From assembly GCA_028753945.1 (NCBI GenBank), contig JAPNXP010000007.1, positions 3,658,001 through 3,722,000 of the forward strand: a stretch of 64,000 nucleotides of DNA, in the 5' to 3' direction. Shown here one piece after another: positions 56,022 through 64,000 of the stretch. This stretch comes from Hexactinellida sp. DTS-2022. Its lineage: Eukaryota; Porifera; Hexactinellida. Below the pieces are notes generated by a model. That model had not been told where the DNA came from and did not search any database. It saw only the letters and a program-made list of their open reading frames with translations. The translations under genes and the position numbers were made by a program. Within the stretch, counting starts at the first letter, position 1; each line of letters begins with the position of its first letter.

Positions 56022-56139
56022 TATCCAAAATTGCAGCTGTGCCGACAGCATGTTCCTTTGGAGGCACTATCAATAAACCACCACCAAAATATAGTGCCAC
56101 CAAAGGAATATGCGTCGGCACAAGCTGAAATTTTGGATT
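56022..56139. repeat. Hairpin repeat H1, copy 2
   Basis: Same hairpin as 54895-55012 with substitutions (GGTGGTTTATTG loop versus TGTGGTTTATTG). Flanking sequence is also related (TGATGACATGGCGAAA versus TGATGACTTGGCGAAA). Confidence 0.85.
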
Positions 56140-56144
56140 TTTTT

Positions 56145-56640
56145 AATTAATCAGAATCAAATCATTCGAAAAATGAGATAAAAAATCAATCTTCAATTTA
56201 TTGAAAGATCAATTATAAATCATTGATTTTATTTGAAGAAATCATCAAAATGATTCATGCAAAGCCGTGCTGGGAGCCTGGGACACAATTATGTTCATCC
56301 AAAAATTACTGATGAATATATATATACATTAACCCATAAGTGGTTGAACGAGAATATAAAAAGTAGTAGCAATATCGGGATGATCGTTATTCTGAGGTGG
56401 TCGTTAAGCGGGATTCCACAATTGGAATACTCGTACAGTAAATTATTGATAAAATATCCGGAAAGTATAGTTATTCTTGATTGAAATAGTCATGATTTCA
56501 TTATCTGTACATATATATATATTCTGGAATCTTTAACAGAAAGCTTCACGGGGCGAAGATCCTCCGCCCCGTAATGCATACGGGCTGACGGGGCGTGACC
56601 CGGCCGCCCCGTCACACTCTACGCCTATGTCTTAAGCTTA
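56145..56640. other. AT-rich DNA ending in a GC-rich MITE end
   Basis: A 75-codon frame at 56257-56484 is not recognised. 56540-56632 is GC-rich with GACGGGGCG/CGCCCCGTC words and ends CTACGCCTATG, the inverse of CATAGGCGTAG, resembling the CATAGGCGTCG MITE family; its left end is missing. Confidence 0.4.
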
Positions 56641-56789
56641 AATGCGCGTTATTTAGAACAGGTTGTAAGGAAACCAGCAAATTGAACAGTTTAAGAAGTT
56701 TAATTACTCCAATAAACAACACATTCATAGTGTTGAAGACTATAAAGTGATGTTTCCTGCTCAAGACGAAGCGTAAAAAAATCGCTAAC

Positions 56790-57173
56790 CAATCCCAAAC
56801 AAACCTAAAAAAGTATTTGATGACAAAACAAGAAACGATCCCTGTGCAGCTGACATCTCTTTCATGGAATGTGAGTCATCAATGTATCGTGCAAGAAGGA
56901 GACTTCAAACTAAAATTTATGTGATATGTTAGTGACATCAACCTTTGCAGATCAACTTTAATTACACACCTTAATGAAATAATTAAAGACACGGATAATG
57001 ATATCAGACGTTTATATCAAGGTAGGGAAATTAGGAGGCCGAGAAATAAAACAGATTTAAAGATTGGAGAATACAGGATTTACTTGAAACAGAAACTTTG
57101 CCAGGGAGAAATTACTCCATGGGAATTTCTTCAAACAGTGAGTCATACTGGGGACATTAAAATTAAATAATAA
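56790..57173 (+). pseudogene. Transposase-like coding fragments (MULE type, tentative)
   Basis: A frame at about 56790-56935 reads NDPCAADISFMECESSMYRA, then RRRLQTKIY, resembling the segment between the FLYWCH finger and the core of MULE proteins. A second open frame (56976-57173) reads EIIKDTDNDIRRLYQGREIR and ends EFLQTVSHTGDIKIK before a stop; it is not recognised. Neither has a start codon in context. Confidence 0.3.
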
Positions 57174-57589
57174 GCTAGAGCTTAGCTCTAATTTCCTAGT
57201 AACATCATTAATCCATTTTAAGTTGGATGGTATAGTTATCGAATACTAATTCGTAAATTTAAACGTGTGGGGATTCTTTATGGCGTTTTTCTCAATATAA
57301 TATAAATGCCGGTGTTAGGGGGATATTGCCACCGATTGTGACGAAATTAAGATAGGTTAAGAGCTCAACTTTTTTCTACAATTTCTATACTACTAACCAT
57401 GTCCTACTAAATATACGGCCGTGTATGTCACCGAGAATGCCAACAAATAGAAGGCCAGTTTTTGAGAATCTCAAATTTGTGGTTAAGCTGTTTAGGCATC
57501 ATTTAATGATGACACCACAAATATACTTATATATACAATTCGAGTCTAAAAGAATTACGAGAAAATGAATATATTGTGCTAATATACTA

Positions 57590-58343
57590 CACTAACCAGC
57601 CAAAAGTATTTGAACAACAGGGATATTAATGCACACACAATACTCGTCCGGTAACTTATTAACGGCTATCTAAACTACTCTGAAATGACTATAAATATAT
57701 TATTATAGATATACATTACAAAATACAGTCAGGTTCTTTTATTATGAACATTCAAGGACCAAAAATTGTGTTCATAATAGAGAGACTTCATAATAAGCGA
57801 ACTCAACTTAATAATCCTTGTAAGTTGTTAAATTGGGACCGTAGGATTTGTTCATAATAAAAAATCTTCATATTAAGCAGACGAAATCTTGTTCAAAATA
57901 AGCAGACCTGACTGTATTGTGATTTCAATTCAATTTAACAAATATCCATGAAGTGGTACAAGTATTTCTGCCACGTGCCACTTGTGGCATAAGTGGCACA
58001 AATGGAAATGTGGCTGTATCACTGCAGAGAATATTCGGATTGATTTGAAATTAAGCACTTAGAGAAATTTAACCATGTGGAATTCGAATCTGCTATCAGA
58101 ATTAATATATTAACATTGCATCTTAATGATCACAAATTAATTATTTAATTAAATAATTATATATTTAATGAGCTTAACGCCTCCATAAAAAAGTGAATTC
58201 GAAAGTTTGCTGTTTTATTATACTTTACACATTGTTTCATGTAAATAGCCATTTTGTAACATCTACTAATGTTATTATGCTCGTATAACCTCAAATTTCG
58301 GAATACCAATTATTGCTGTTCAAATACTTTTGGCCAGTTAGTG
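57590..58343. mobile_element. Tc1-like non-autonomous element, 754 bp
   Basis: The left end CACTAACCAGCCAAAAGTAT (then TTGAACA) and the right end, inverse of CACTAACTGGCCAAAAGTAT, are flanked by TA (57588-57589 and 58344-58345). The TIR wording is typical of Tc1 elements. No transposase frame is present. The MITE at 57726-57914 is nested in it. Confidence 0.82.
57726..57914. mobile_element. Pogo-type MITE, 189 bp, nested
   Basis: CAGTCAGGTTCTTTTATTAT and the inverse of CAGTCAGGTCTGCTTATTTT are flanked by TA (57724-57725 and 57915-57916). Interior words GTTCATAATA repeat the TIR theme. Confidence 0.85.
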
Positions 58344-58472
58344 TATAGAATACATTTTTCGACTATATAATGGGAATGAATATCTTATATATTACATCAC
58401 AATGATTTTTATTTTTGTTTGTTTGTTTGTTTGTTTGTTCGTTTGTTTGTTCGTTCAGAATTGATTGAGGAA

Positions 58473-59727
58473 CAGGGGGGTTATTCACTAAACTTCTTTA
58501 ACTTAAACTTAAACTTAAATTAGAAAAAACTTAGTTTTTGCTACAAAACTCAGTTTAAACTAAGTTTAAGTTTAAGTTTTCGTCTTAAACTTAGCTTTTG
58601 CTTAAACTTAAACTTAAACTTATACTAAGTTTTTGCTTAGTTTACTGTAAAAACTTAGCAAAAGTTGAGTCCAGTCCGAAGTAGACTTAACTTGATTATT
58701 CGCTCCTTTTTGATATGATGGCATCAATGAATATAATTTTAGAGCTTTGTAACAATTCGTACTATCTCCCAACATAGTATACACTTAAAATAAGAATATA
58801 ATGAAGTTACTTCCACATATATTTTAAAATCATGGTTGGACTAGGATTATTAATAATACATGTATAATTGCGTGGATATTGCGATAGTATTGTTTTGCAA
58901 TCAATCGCAATACTTCGTCAGGATGACAAGATTTGAATCCTGAAATGGTAAATCTATAAATAATTAATTTTCGAAGAGTAAATAATTTTATCCCAACTTA
59001 CAATAATTGTTGCATTCTGTCACTTCCGATGCCTTTGAAAATTCGTGCCAAGAATTTTTCCGCCGAGGAGATAGCATTACTAATTGGCTTAGTTCAAGAG
59101 AATAAGCCAAATCTCTTAGGTGCTCTAAGTTCTTCTCTCACCAGTGAAGAGAAAGTTAACATCTGGGAAGATATCGCCCAAAAGCTTACACAGGCTCATG
59201 GAACAGTTAGGACCAAAGATGATGTATCTAAGATGTGGTCTAACATCTTGGCAAAACACAAGCCGATTATAAGCGACAAGTTGTCCTCCATCCGTAAACA
59301 GGAGGTGGGTCCCTGAAGGAAATTTATCTGAAATGGAGCTTAAGATCAAAAGTATTAAGGGGAAGGAACTTTTCGAAGGTGTGGCATCAGGCATTGATCT
59401 TTCCCTTTTATCGCCAATCAGTCCATTGAGTGAATCTGAGATGTCCATCGGCAGTGCAACAGATAGAGACATCAAACCAAGTCGAAAAAGAAAATTCTTC
59501 GACGATGATGTTGCTTTAACTCACTCGGTAAAGAATTTTATTTTGCAAAGTGAACAGGAGAAGCTGGTTGTATTGAAAAGTATAGATAGCAAGTTGGATC
59601 GAGTGGTGGATCTCTTAGAAGCTGTAGTATCTAATCAAAATAGGATGCTCTCCAACAATTTTAGCCAAATACAGCCTACTTTACAGCCTACTTTACCACC
59701 TTTTCAGTTTAGTGAATAAGGCCCCTG
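58473..59727 (+). mobile_element. PIF/Harbinger element carrying only the Myb/SANT gene
   Basis: The left end CAGGGGGGTTATTCACTAAA and the right end, inverse of CAGGGGCCTTATTCACTAAA, with CTTAAACTTAAACTTAAA subterminal repeats as at 11780-12000. The uninterrupted target (compare 60228) reads GGAACTGGTAAG, so the CAG/CTG at the borders probably represents a CWG TSD with one change. No transposase is present. Confidence 0.82.
59029..59719 (+). pseudogene. Myb/SANT-like DNA-binding protein of PIF/Harbinger (one frameshift)
   Basis: The ATG at 59029 gives MPLKIRAKNFSAEEIALLIG, a Myb/SANT-like (Myb_DNA-bind_5 type) trihelix with conserved positions NIWEDIAQKL and VSKMWSNILAKHK (residues about 10-85). 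The frame stops at 59314 in GGGTCCCTGAAGG, where one extra T shifts it; the next frame continues to 59719 with a basic patch PSRKRKFFDDD and a C-terminal helix EQEKLVVLKSIDSKLDRVVD. This two-part layout is the usual second ORF of Harbinger elements. It binds the TIRs and brings the transposase to the nucleus. Otherwise it is undamaged, so inactivation is recent. Confidence 0.85.
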
Positions 59728-59739
59728 GTAAGAGCTACA

Positions 59740-61020
59740 GGCTTGAAATTTGGCAGAGGGGTGGGAAATAATGTTTCTAGGAACAAGTTCTAATATCTAA
59801 GAAAAATATTGATATCTTCCCTCTCAAAAGGTGACAAAACTATCAGCTGTTAAGAATGCATATTAGAAACCCTATTTGAGACTGCAATTTAATTGGCTGA
59901 AACAATAAACACAAATAATTATGTGGCCAATACATTTGACCAATAAATTTACCCTTGAGTTAGTACTTTAATGGTCCCATTAATCGCATAAATAGTTAAA
60001 CTAAAACCTTTCAAACTTCAAATTTCATTCCACTTATAAACTCTTCATTTCCAAACTCTTGATTAATTAATCAATTAAAACCTTCATAATGCCCCGAATT
60101 GCTAAACCTCAGCGCAAATCACGTATTACTAAAGACGATGCGTGAGAATGGAAATTTCGAGGAGTAATGAAACTTTTGAAGCTAAACAGCATGAGCAATG
60201 ATTTGTTTTTTTTGTTTGTTTGCACTTTATTTTTGGAACTGGTAAGGGCTACTGACTTGAAATTTGGTAGGGGGGTGCTGTTTGATATTTGAAGGAGCAA
60301 GTGTAAATCACACCTATTTCTGAAAATTCAAAATCATGCTAGAGACACTGTTTCAAATGTTATACTACTAATAGTAAATCGGGTACATAGATTTCAGATT
60401 TGCTACTCATAAACCCGTAAAAAGATATATTTGTCAGTTAGGAATAATTTTCGTACCGATGACTTTTATCAGCAAGAATTAACTATTAATTTAACGAGAA
60501 TCATGAGCATATATTATTCTGATTTAGTCTAAAAGTTTGAGCTGGATTACTTTCTTTCTGAAGTAAAAAATTTGTCTAATCTAATTAACGAATCAAATTG
60601 TTGTAAATTCACGCGAGGGCCGAAGGCTCTAGAATAAGTTGTGAGAACGCGGGTAGTGCGGTCGATCAGCTTAAATATACTGCTTAGGGGACACATCTCA
60701 ATAAGGTTGGGATCTGCTACCTACATACTACTGTATAGTAGAATTTGCTAAAGGTTACTCTATACAACGGTCATTTGTACATAGGCTAGCGGCCAGCTAT
60801 TATAATTCCGGGATGATTTACCGTAATATAATTAACCTGCGTATGAGGCCTTCGAACTTTACGTAACGCTTTCGAGGGGGGAGAAAGATTACGAATGTCA
60901 CAGATGGTACTTTTTTTCCAAAATGGCAAAAAATTGACTTAAGGAACGGTATTCCCCGGACGAAAATTTGTCAATTATGTAAGAAAAAAAAATATCCCGA
61001 TTTTTTTTTTCTTTTCCCAA
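59740..61020. other. Non-coding DNA
   Basis: Apart from the Helitron-like pieces noted at 60190 and 60610, no reading frame or TIR pair is supported. GGCCGAAGGCTCTAG near 60617 forms a short hairpin. Confidence 0.4.
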
Positions 61021-61035
61021 ACAGTAGTGACGGAC

Positions 61036-62218
61036 GGGGCTGACTGAATAGTGGAATCTAGTGGAATCCAGTGGAATCCAGTGGAATCCAGTGGAATCTA
61101 GTGGAACCTAGTGGAATCTAGTGGAATCCAGTGGAACCTAGTGGAATCCAGTGGAATCTAGGGTGACTGAATGGTGGAATCTAGTGGAATCCAGTGGAAT
61201 CTAGTGGAATCTAGTGGAATTACTAAATTTTAGTGGAATTGACTGAACGGTGGAATCGAGTGGAATTTGACTGAATAGTGGAATCGAGTTGAATTTGACT
61301 GAATAGTGGAATCGAGTGGAATTTGATTAAATTGTTAAACACCACGTATATGCTATAAGCTACATGTCCATCATATTACGTTAATATTCGCCCATGTAAA
61401 ATTGTTTGCAACAATTAAACTAGTGTTGTGCATGAAGTGACACAATGTGATACTATATTATTATTCTGACTAATCACCTCTATTGAACTGCCCAATGAAT
61501 ACCAACTGGATTTGCTAAGGAATTGTTGATAAATAATGTTTATAGGATGTGTCTAAATAACATGGTAACAAAGTCTAACAAATAAATACTATTGAGTTAC
61601 TGTTAGGCTTTGTTACCATGTTATTTAGACACATCTTATAAACATTATTTATCAACAATTCCTTAGCAACTCCAGTTGGTATTCATTGGGCAGTTCAATA
61701 GAGATGATTAGTAAGAATACTAATATAGTACATATTGTGCCACTTTTTGCACAACACTAGTTTAATCGTTGCAAACAATTTTACATGGGCGAAAATTAAC
61801 GTTATATGATCACACGTAGCTTATAACATATATCTAGTGTTTAACAATTTAATCAAATTCCACTCGATTCCACTCGATTCCACTATTCAGTCAAATTCCA
61901 CTCGATTCCACTATTCAGTCAAATTCCACTCGATTCCACTATTCAGTCAAATTCCCTTCGATTCCACTATTCAGTCAAAGATTCCACTCGATTCCACTGT
62001 TCAGTCGGTTTTTAGAAAATCCACTCGATTCCACCGTTCAGTCAATTCCACTAAAATTTAGTAATTCCACTAGATTCCACTAGATTCCACTGGATTCCAC
62101 TAGATTCCACCATTCAGTCACCCTAGATTCCACTAGATTCCACTAGATTCCACTAGATTCCACTAGATTCCACTGGATTCCACTAGATTCCACTAGATTC
62201 CACTATTCAGTCAGCCCC
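61036..62218. mobile_element. FB-like foldback element with minisatellite arms, 1.18 kb
   Basis: Ends GGGGCTGACTGAATAGTGGA and its exact inverse are flanked by the exact 9-bp duplication GTGACGGAC (61027-61035 and 62219-62227). The outer 280-380 bp of each arm is a tandem array of GTGGAATCTA/GTGGAATCCA decamers, interrupted by GACTGAATAGTGGAAT units. The inner 230 bp of each arm is unique sequence that pairs nearly perfectly. The arms meet at about 61595 around a loop of about 25 bases. Open frames in the arms are repeat artefacts. The 9-bp TSD and repeat-built arms parallel Drosophila FB elements, which are mobilised by a MULE-type transposase. Confidence 0.93.
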
Positions 62219-62227
62219 GTGACGGAC

Positions 62228-62730
62228 AATATATATAGTTTGCACACAGTTTTGACTCTTTTCCATAGTTATTTTCAGAGATATGACCTATTTGTTTATC
62301 GATCGATTGGATTTCACCGTTTCCAACAATTGTCCGTGGTTTATTCTCCAATATTCGAAAGACTGGAGTCAACATAACTTTTTTCATGTTTGGTCAGACA
62401 AAAATAATCAACAATTGATCAAAAAAAATAGTTTAAAAGTGAAAATTTGAAACCTTATGGCCTATAATCCCAATCGAGGGTAGGTTTTCTTCTCCATTTT
62501 CTTTCTCAGACACCCGGGGTGCTAGAATCAAAATTTACGTCTCAAAATCCTCGCAATACCCGACTTCCTATCCGTCAATAATACATTTCGTGACCCTAAC
62601 ACGCACCGTTTTCAAAATGATCCATATATGGGCATGTAATGTGCCCATTTTTGATGACGCAGCAAATTTCCTCTCCTAAAGTATAGACGCTAGAGTTTAG
62701 GTCTAACTATCTAATCACATCAATATTGTG
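62228..62730. repeat. Decayed R2 copy
   Basis: CCTCGCAATACCCGACTTCC, AATACATTTCGTGACCC and CCATATATGGGCATGTAATG follow R2 (48740-49050) with many differences. Confidence 0.5.
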
Positions 62731-62734
62731 GTAT

Positions 62735-62882
62735 TAACTTGAGCTTGGAATGTAGCTAGGTTTAATAGTGAAGAAATACAAATTAAGAATGCGTTAACTA
62801 AACTAATCTAAACTAACGTACTATGCTAGTACCTACACTTATCGTTATGGTCTACTACTAAGTATTAACTATCATGACATCA
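62735..62882 (-). repeat. Putative 3' LTR start of the Ty3/gypsy element
   Basis: On the minus strand, 16 bases after the gene's stop region, a purine run GGTAGAGGGGAG (polypurine-tract-like) is followed by TGATGTCATGATAGTTAATA, a plausible TG LTR start at 62882. An ATTAAA poly(A)-like signal lies near 62763. The far end of the LTR is not defined. Confidence 0.4.
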
Positions 62883-62898
62883 CTCCCCTCTACCAACG

Positions 62899-64000
62899 TC
62901 ACCAAACCTTAGGGTTGCCGAAGAAATCCGTCTTCTTACGTACTCTTGTAGATCTCCTAAATCCGGGCGTTGGGATCACTACTACTGCGCGTGATTCGAC
63001 CTCGTCCCTCTCGTCGGTATGCGATTGTTCTGTGTCGGTTACATCCTGGGCCACACCTGACGGTTCCTCCTGGCCATCTGGGGTAGGGATCACTGGGTCG
63101 CCAAGTATCTGCTCCGGCGCTAGGGACTCTGGTGAGCCATGAGGGATAACCTTACAGTTGTTCATGTGGACCCACACATGCTTGCCAGTCTCTCTCGTGA
63201 TCTTTACGTTCGGATGGCTAACTTCGATAACGTCGTAGGGTCCCTTGTACATCGGATCCAGGCCATCCTCCCTGGTAAAATGCTTAAGCAGGACTCTCTG
63301 TCCTCGTGACATAATCGTAGGACTGGTTGCGGCATTGGTCTCGTAGTGGTTCTTCATCTGTTCCTGGGCCTTGCCTATGTTAACCTCCGCCTTCACTTCT
63401 AATTCGATTGTTGGGGAGACCCGTAGAGGCCGATGGCGCACTGTTCTAGGGTCTATCAGCGTGATAGTGTGTTCTGCTGTGGCTATTCCGTGAGGTTTCT
63501 TGGGGTTCTCGGCGAATACTCTTTGATACTTATCGAGGATCTTAATTAATGCAGAGCGTTCGTCTGGTGGGAGGCTGGGGTTAACGTCGAAAGCTCCTGG
63601 TTGCGCCTGTGTAACATCCGTGTGTTGTTGTAACACGTTAGCTCTGCTCAGTATGTCCCCTCCTCTCGCGCCGACTGCGGAATCTTTCCAATGATCGCCT
63701 AGTTTCACTCTCAATCCTTCCCAATCGAAGGTAGTACCTCCGAACTGTGCCAAAAGGCCCCGTCCAAGTATCACCGTTTTTTCTTCCGTGTCCAAAATGT
63801 CCAGTCTGTACTCTACTACTTGGTTATCTCCAATATCGATTGAAACGCTTGCCCTTCCGCACACTGTTATGGGGATGTGACCCACTCCAAATACTCTAGT
63901 ACTAATGGGGTGATAAGCCAGGCCTAGTCTCTGAGCTGTTACCCGGTCCACTACGGATGGGTCGGCGCCTGTGTCAAGCATTGCGTTTATCTTCTTACCA
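62899..64000 (-). pseudogene. Ty3/gypsy pol with internal deletion: protease fused to integrase tail
   Basis: The minus-strand frame is open from the window edge to a TAG at 62899. Residues from 63981: LDTGADPSVVDR (aspartic protease active site) and ILGRGLLAQFGG, then the reverse-transcriptase start (KYQRVFAENPKKPHGIATAE, HRPLRVSPTIE). Near 63380 it passes without a stop into the integrase C-terminus (KAQEQMKNHYETNAATS, then a GPYDVIEV GPY/F module), ending in an acidic tail. About 800 residues of the usual polymerase, RNase H and integrase core are missing. The frame is cut by the window end. GC is higher than in its surroundings. It is a defective retrotransposon copy, but the fused frame is clean over 360 codons. 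Confidence 0.88.

Larger units (their letters stand above)
58391..60632 (+). mobile_element. Possible Helitron hosting a Harbinger insertion
   Basis: A GTTTGTTTGTTTG-rich start (about 58417) is followed, after the Harbinger, by GGTAAGAGCTACAGGCTTGA and AATTTGGCAGAGGGGTG. A second version of that segment is at 60190-60290 (GGAACTGGTAAGGGCTACTG). The right limit ACGCGAGGGCCGAAGGCTCT, then AG, is a hairpin plus CTAG, Helitron-like. Both ends are tentative. Confidence 0.35.

Noticed and set aside
61040-61330. Regular short repeats that might suggest a CRISPR array
   Set aside because: Units are 10 bp tandem decamers without spacers, inside a eukaryotic foldback element.
61837-62061. 74-codon Ser/Thr/His-rich repeat frame
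   Set aside because: Translation of the decamer minisatellite in the foldback arm.
62915-63142. Plus-strand frame within the gypsy region
   Set aside because: Antisense shadow of the protease-integrase fusion frame.
1-64000. tRNA, rRNA and snRNA genes
   Set aside because: No sequence with recognisable A/B boxes in cloverleaf context or conserved rRNA/snRNA blocks was found by reading; a covariance-model scan would be decisive.

Overview
This window is nuclear DNA from an animal, almost certainly an invertebrate, but the species cannot be told from the sequence. It is strongly AT-rich and spliceable host genes are nearly absent. The recognisable proteins are transposases of families typical of metazoa (FLYWCH-MULE, THAP/P element, BED-hAT, HARBI1 and its Myb/SANT partner, Ty3/gypsy). 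No bacterial operon, tRNA, rRNA or CRISPR array was seen. Nearly every structural feature is a mobile element, and many can be delimited to the base because terminal inverted repeats (TIRs) and target-site duplications (TSDs) survive.

Layout. 0-2 kb: a hAT MITE and a pogo-type MITE in AT-rich DNA with a 20-base C tract. 2.1-6.8 kb: a multi-level transposon nest, with an outer TTAA-flanked element holding two hAT elements, a decayed hAT transposase and several MITEs. 7.4-10.9 kb: MITEs, a Helitron-like repeat and a lightly broken FLYWCH-MULE transposase. 11.7-13.2 kb: a PIF/Harbinger element with a decayed HARBI1-type transposase. 13.3-15.1 kb: a 930-bp palindrome and pogo-like debris. 15-22 kb: possible exons, a hAT MITE, a broken BED-hAT transposase, and the one convincing intact gene, a coiled-coil/BEN-domain protein (20911-21822, minus). 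23.05-31.65 kb: an 8.6-kb TTAA-flanked element with about 225-bp TIRs (Kolobok-like by its target site). It carries a DDE-like transposase and an OTU-like fragment, and a 2.9-kb P element (31-bp TIRs, THAP domain) is inserted in it. 31.7-49 kb: Helitron fragments, many hAT ends, MITEs and a decayed integrase. 49.7-51.4 kb: a 1.7-kb near-perfect foldback with an 8-bp TSD. 52-58 kb: a repeated ~700-bp family, hairpin repeats, and pogo- and Tc1-type MITEs. 58.5-59.7 kb: a Harbinger element carrying the Myb/SANT gene. 61.0-62.2 kb: a foldback element with minisatellite arms and a 9-bp TSD. 62.7-64 kb: the 3' end of a Ty3/gypsy element whose polymerase and integrase core have been deleted.

How the parts relate. 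The two Harbinger genes, transposase at 12 kb and DNA-binding partner at 59 kb, sit in different copies with matching ends, so neither copy is autonomous. Most transposases carry a few stops or frameshifts, while MITE ends and TSDs are often exact. That suggests several waves of recent activity in a genome with an unusually broad set of DNA transposons.
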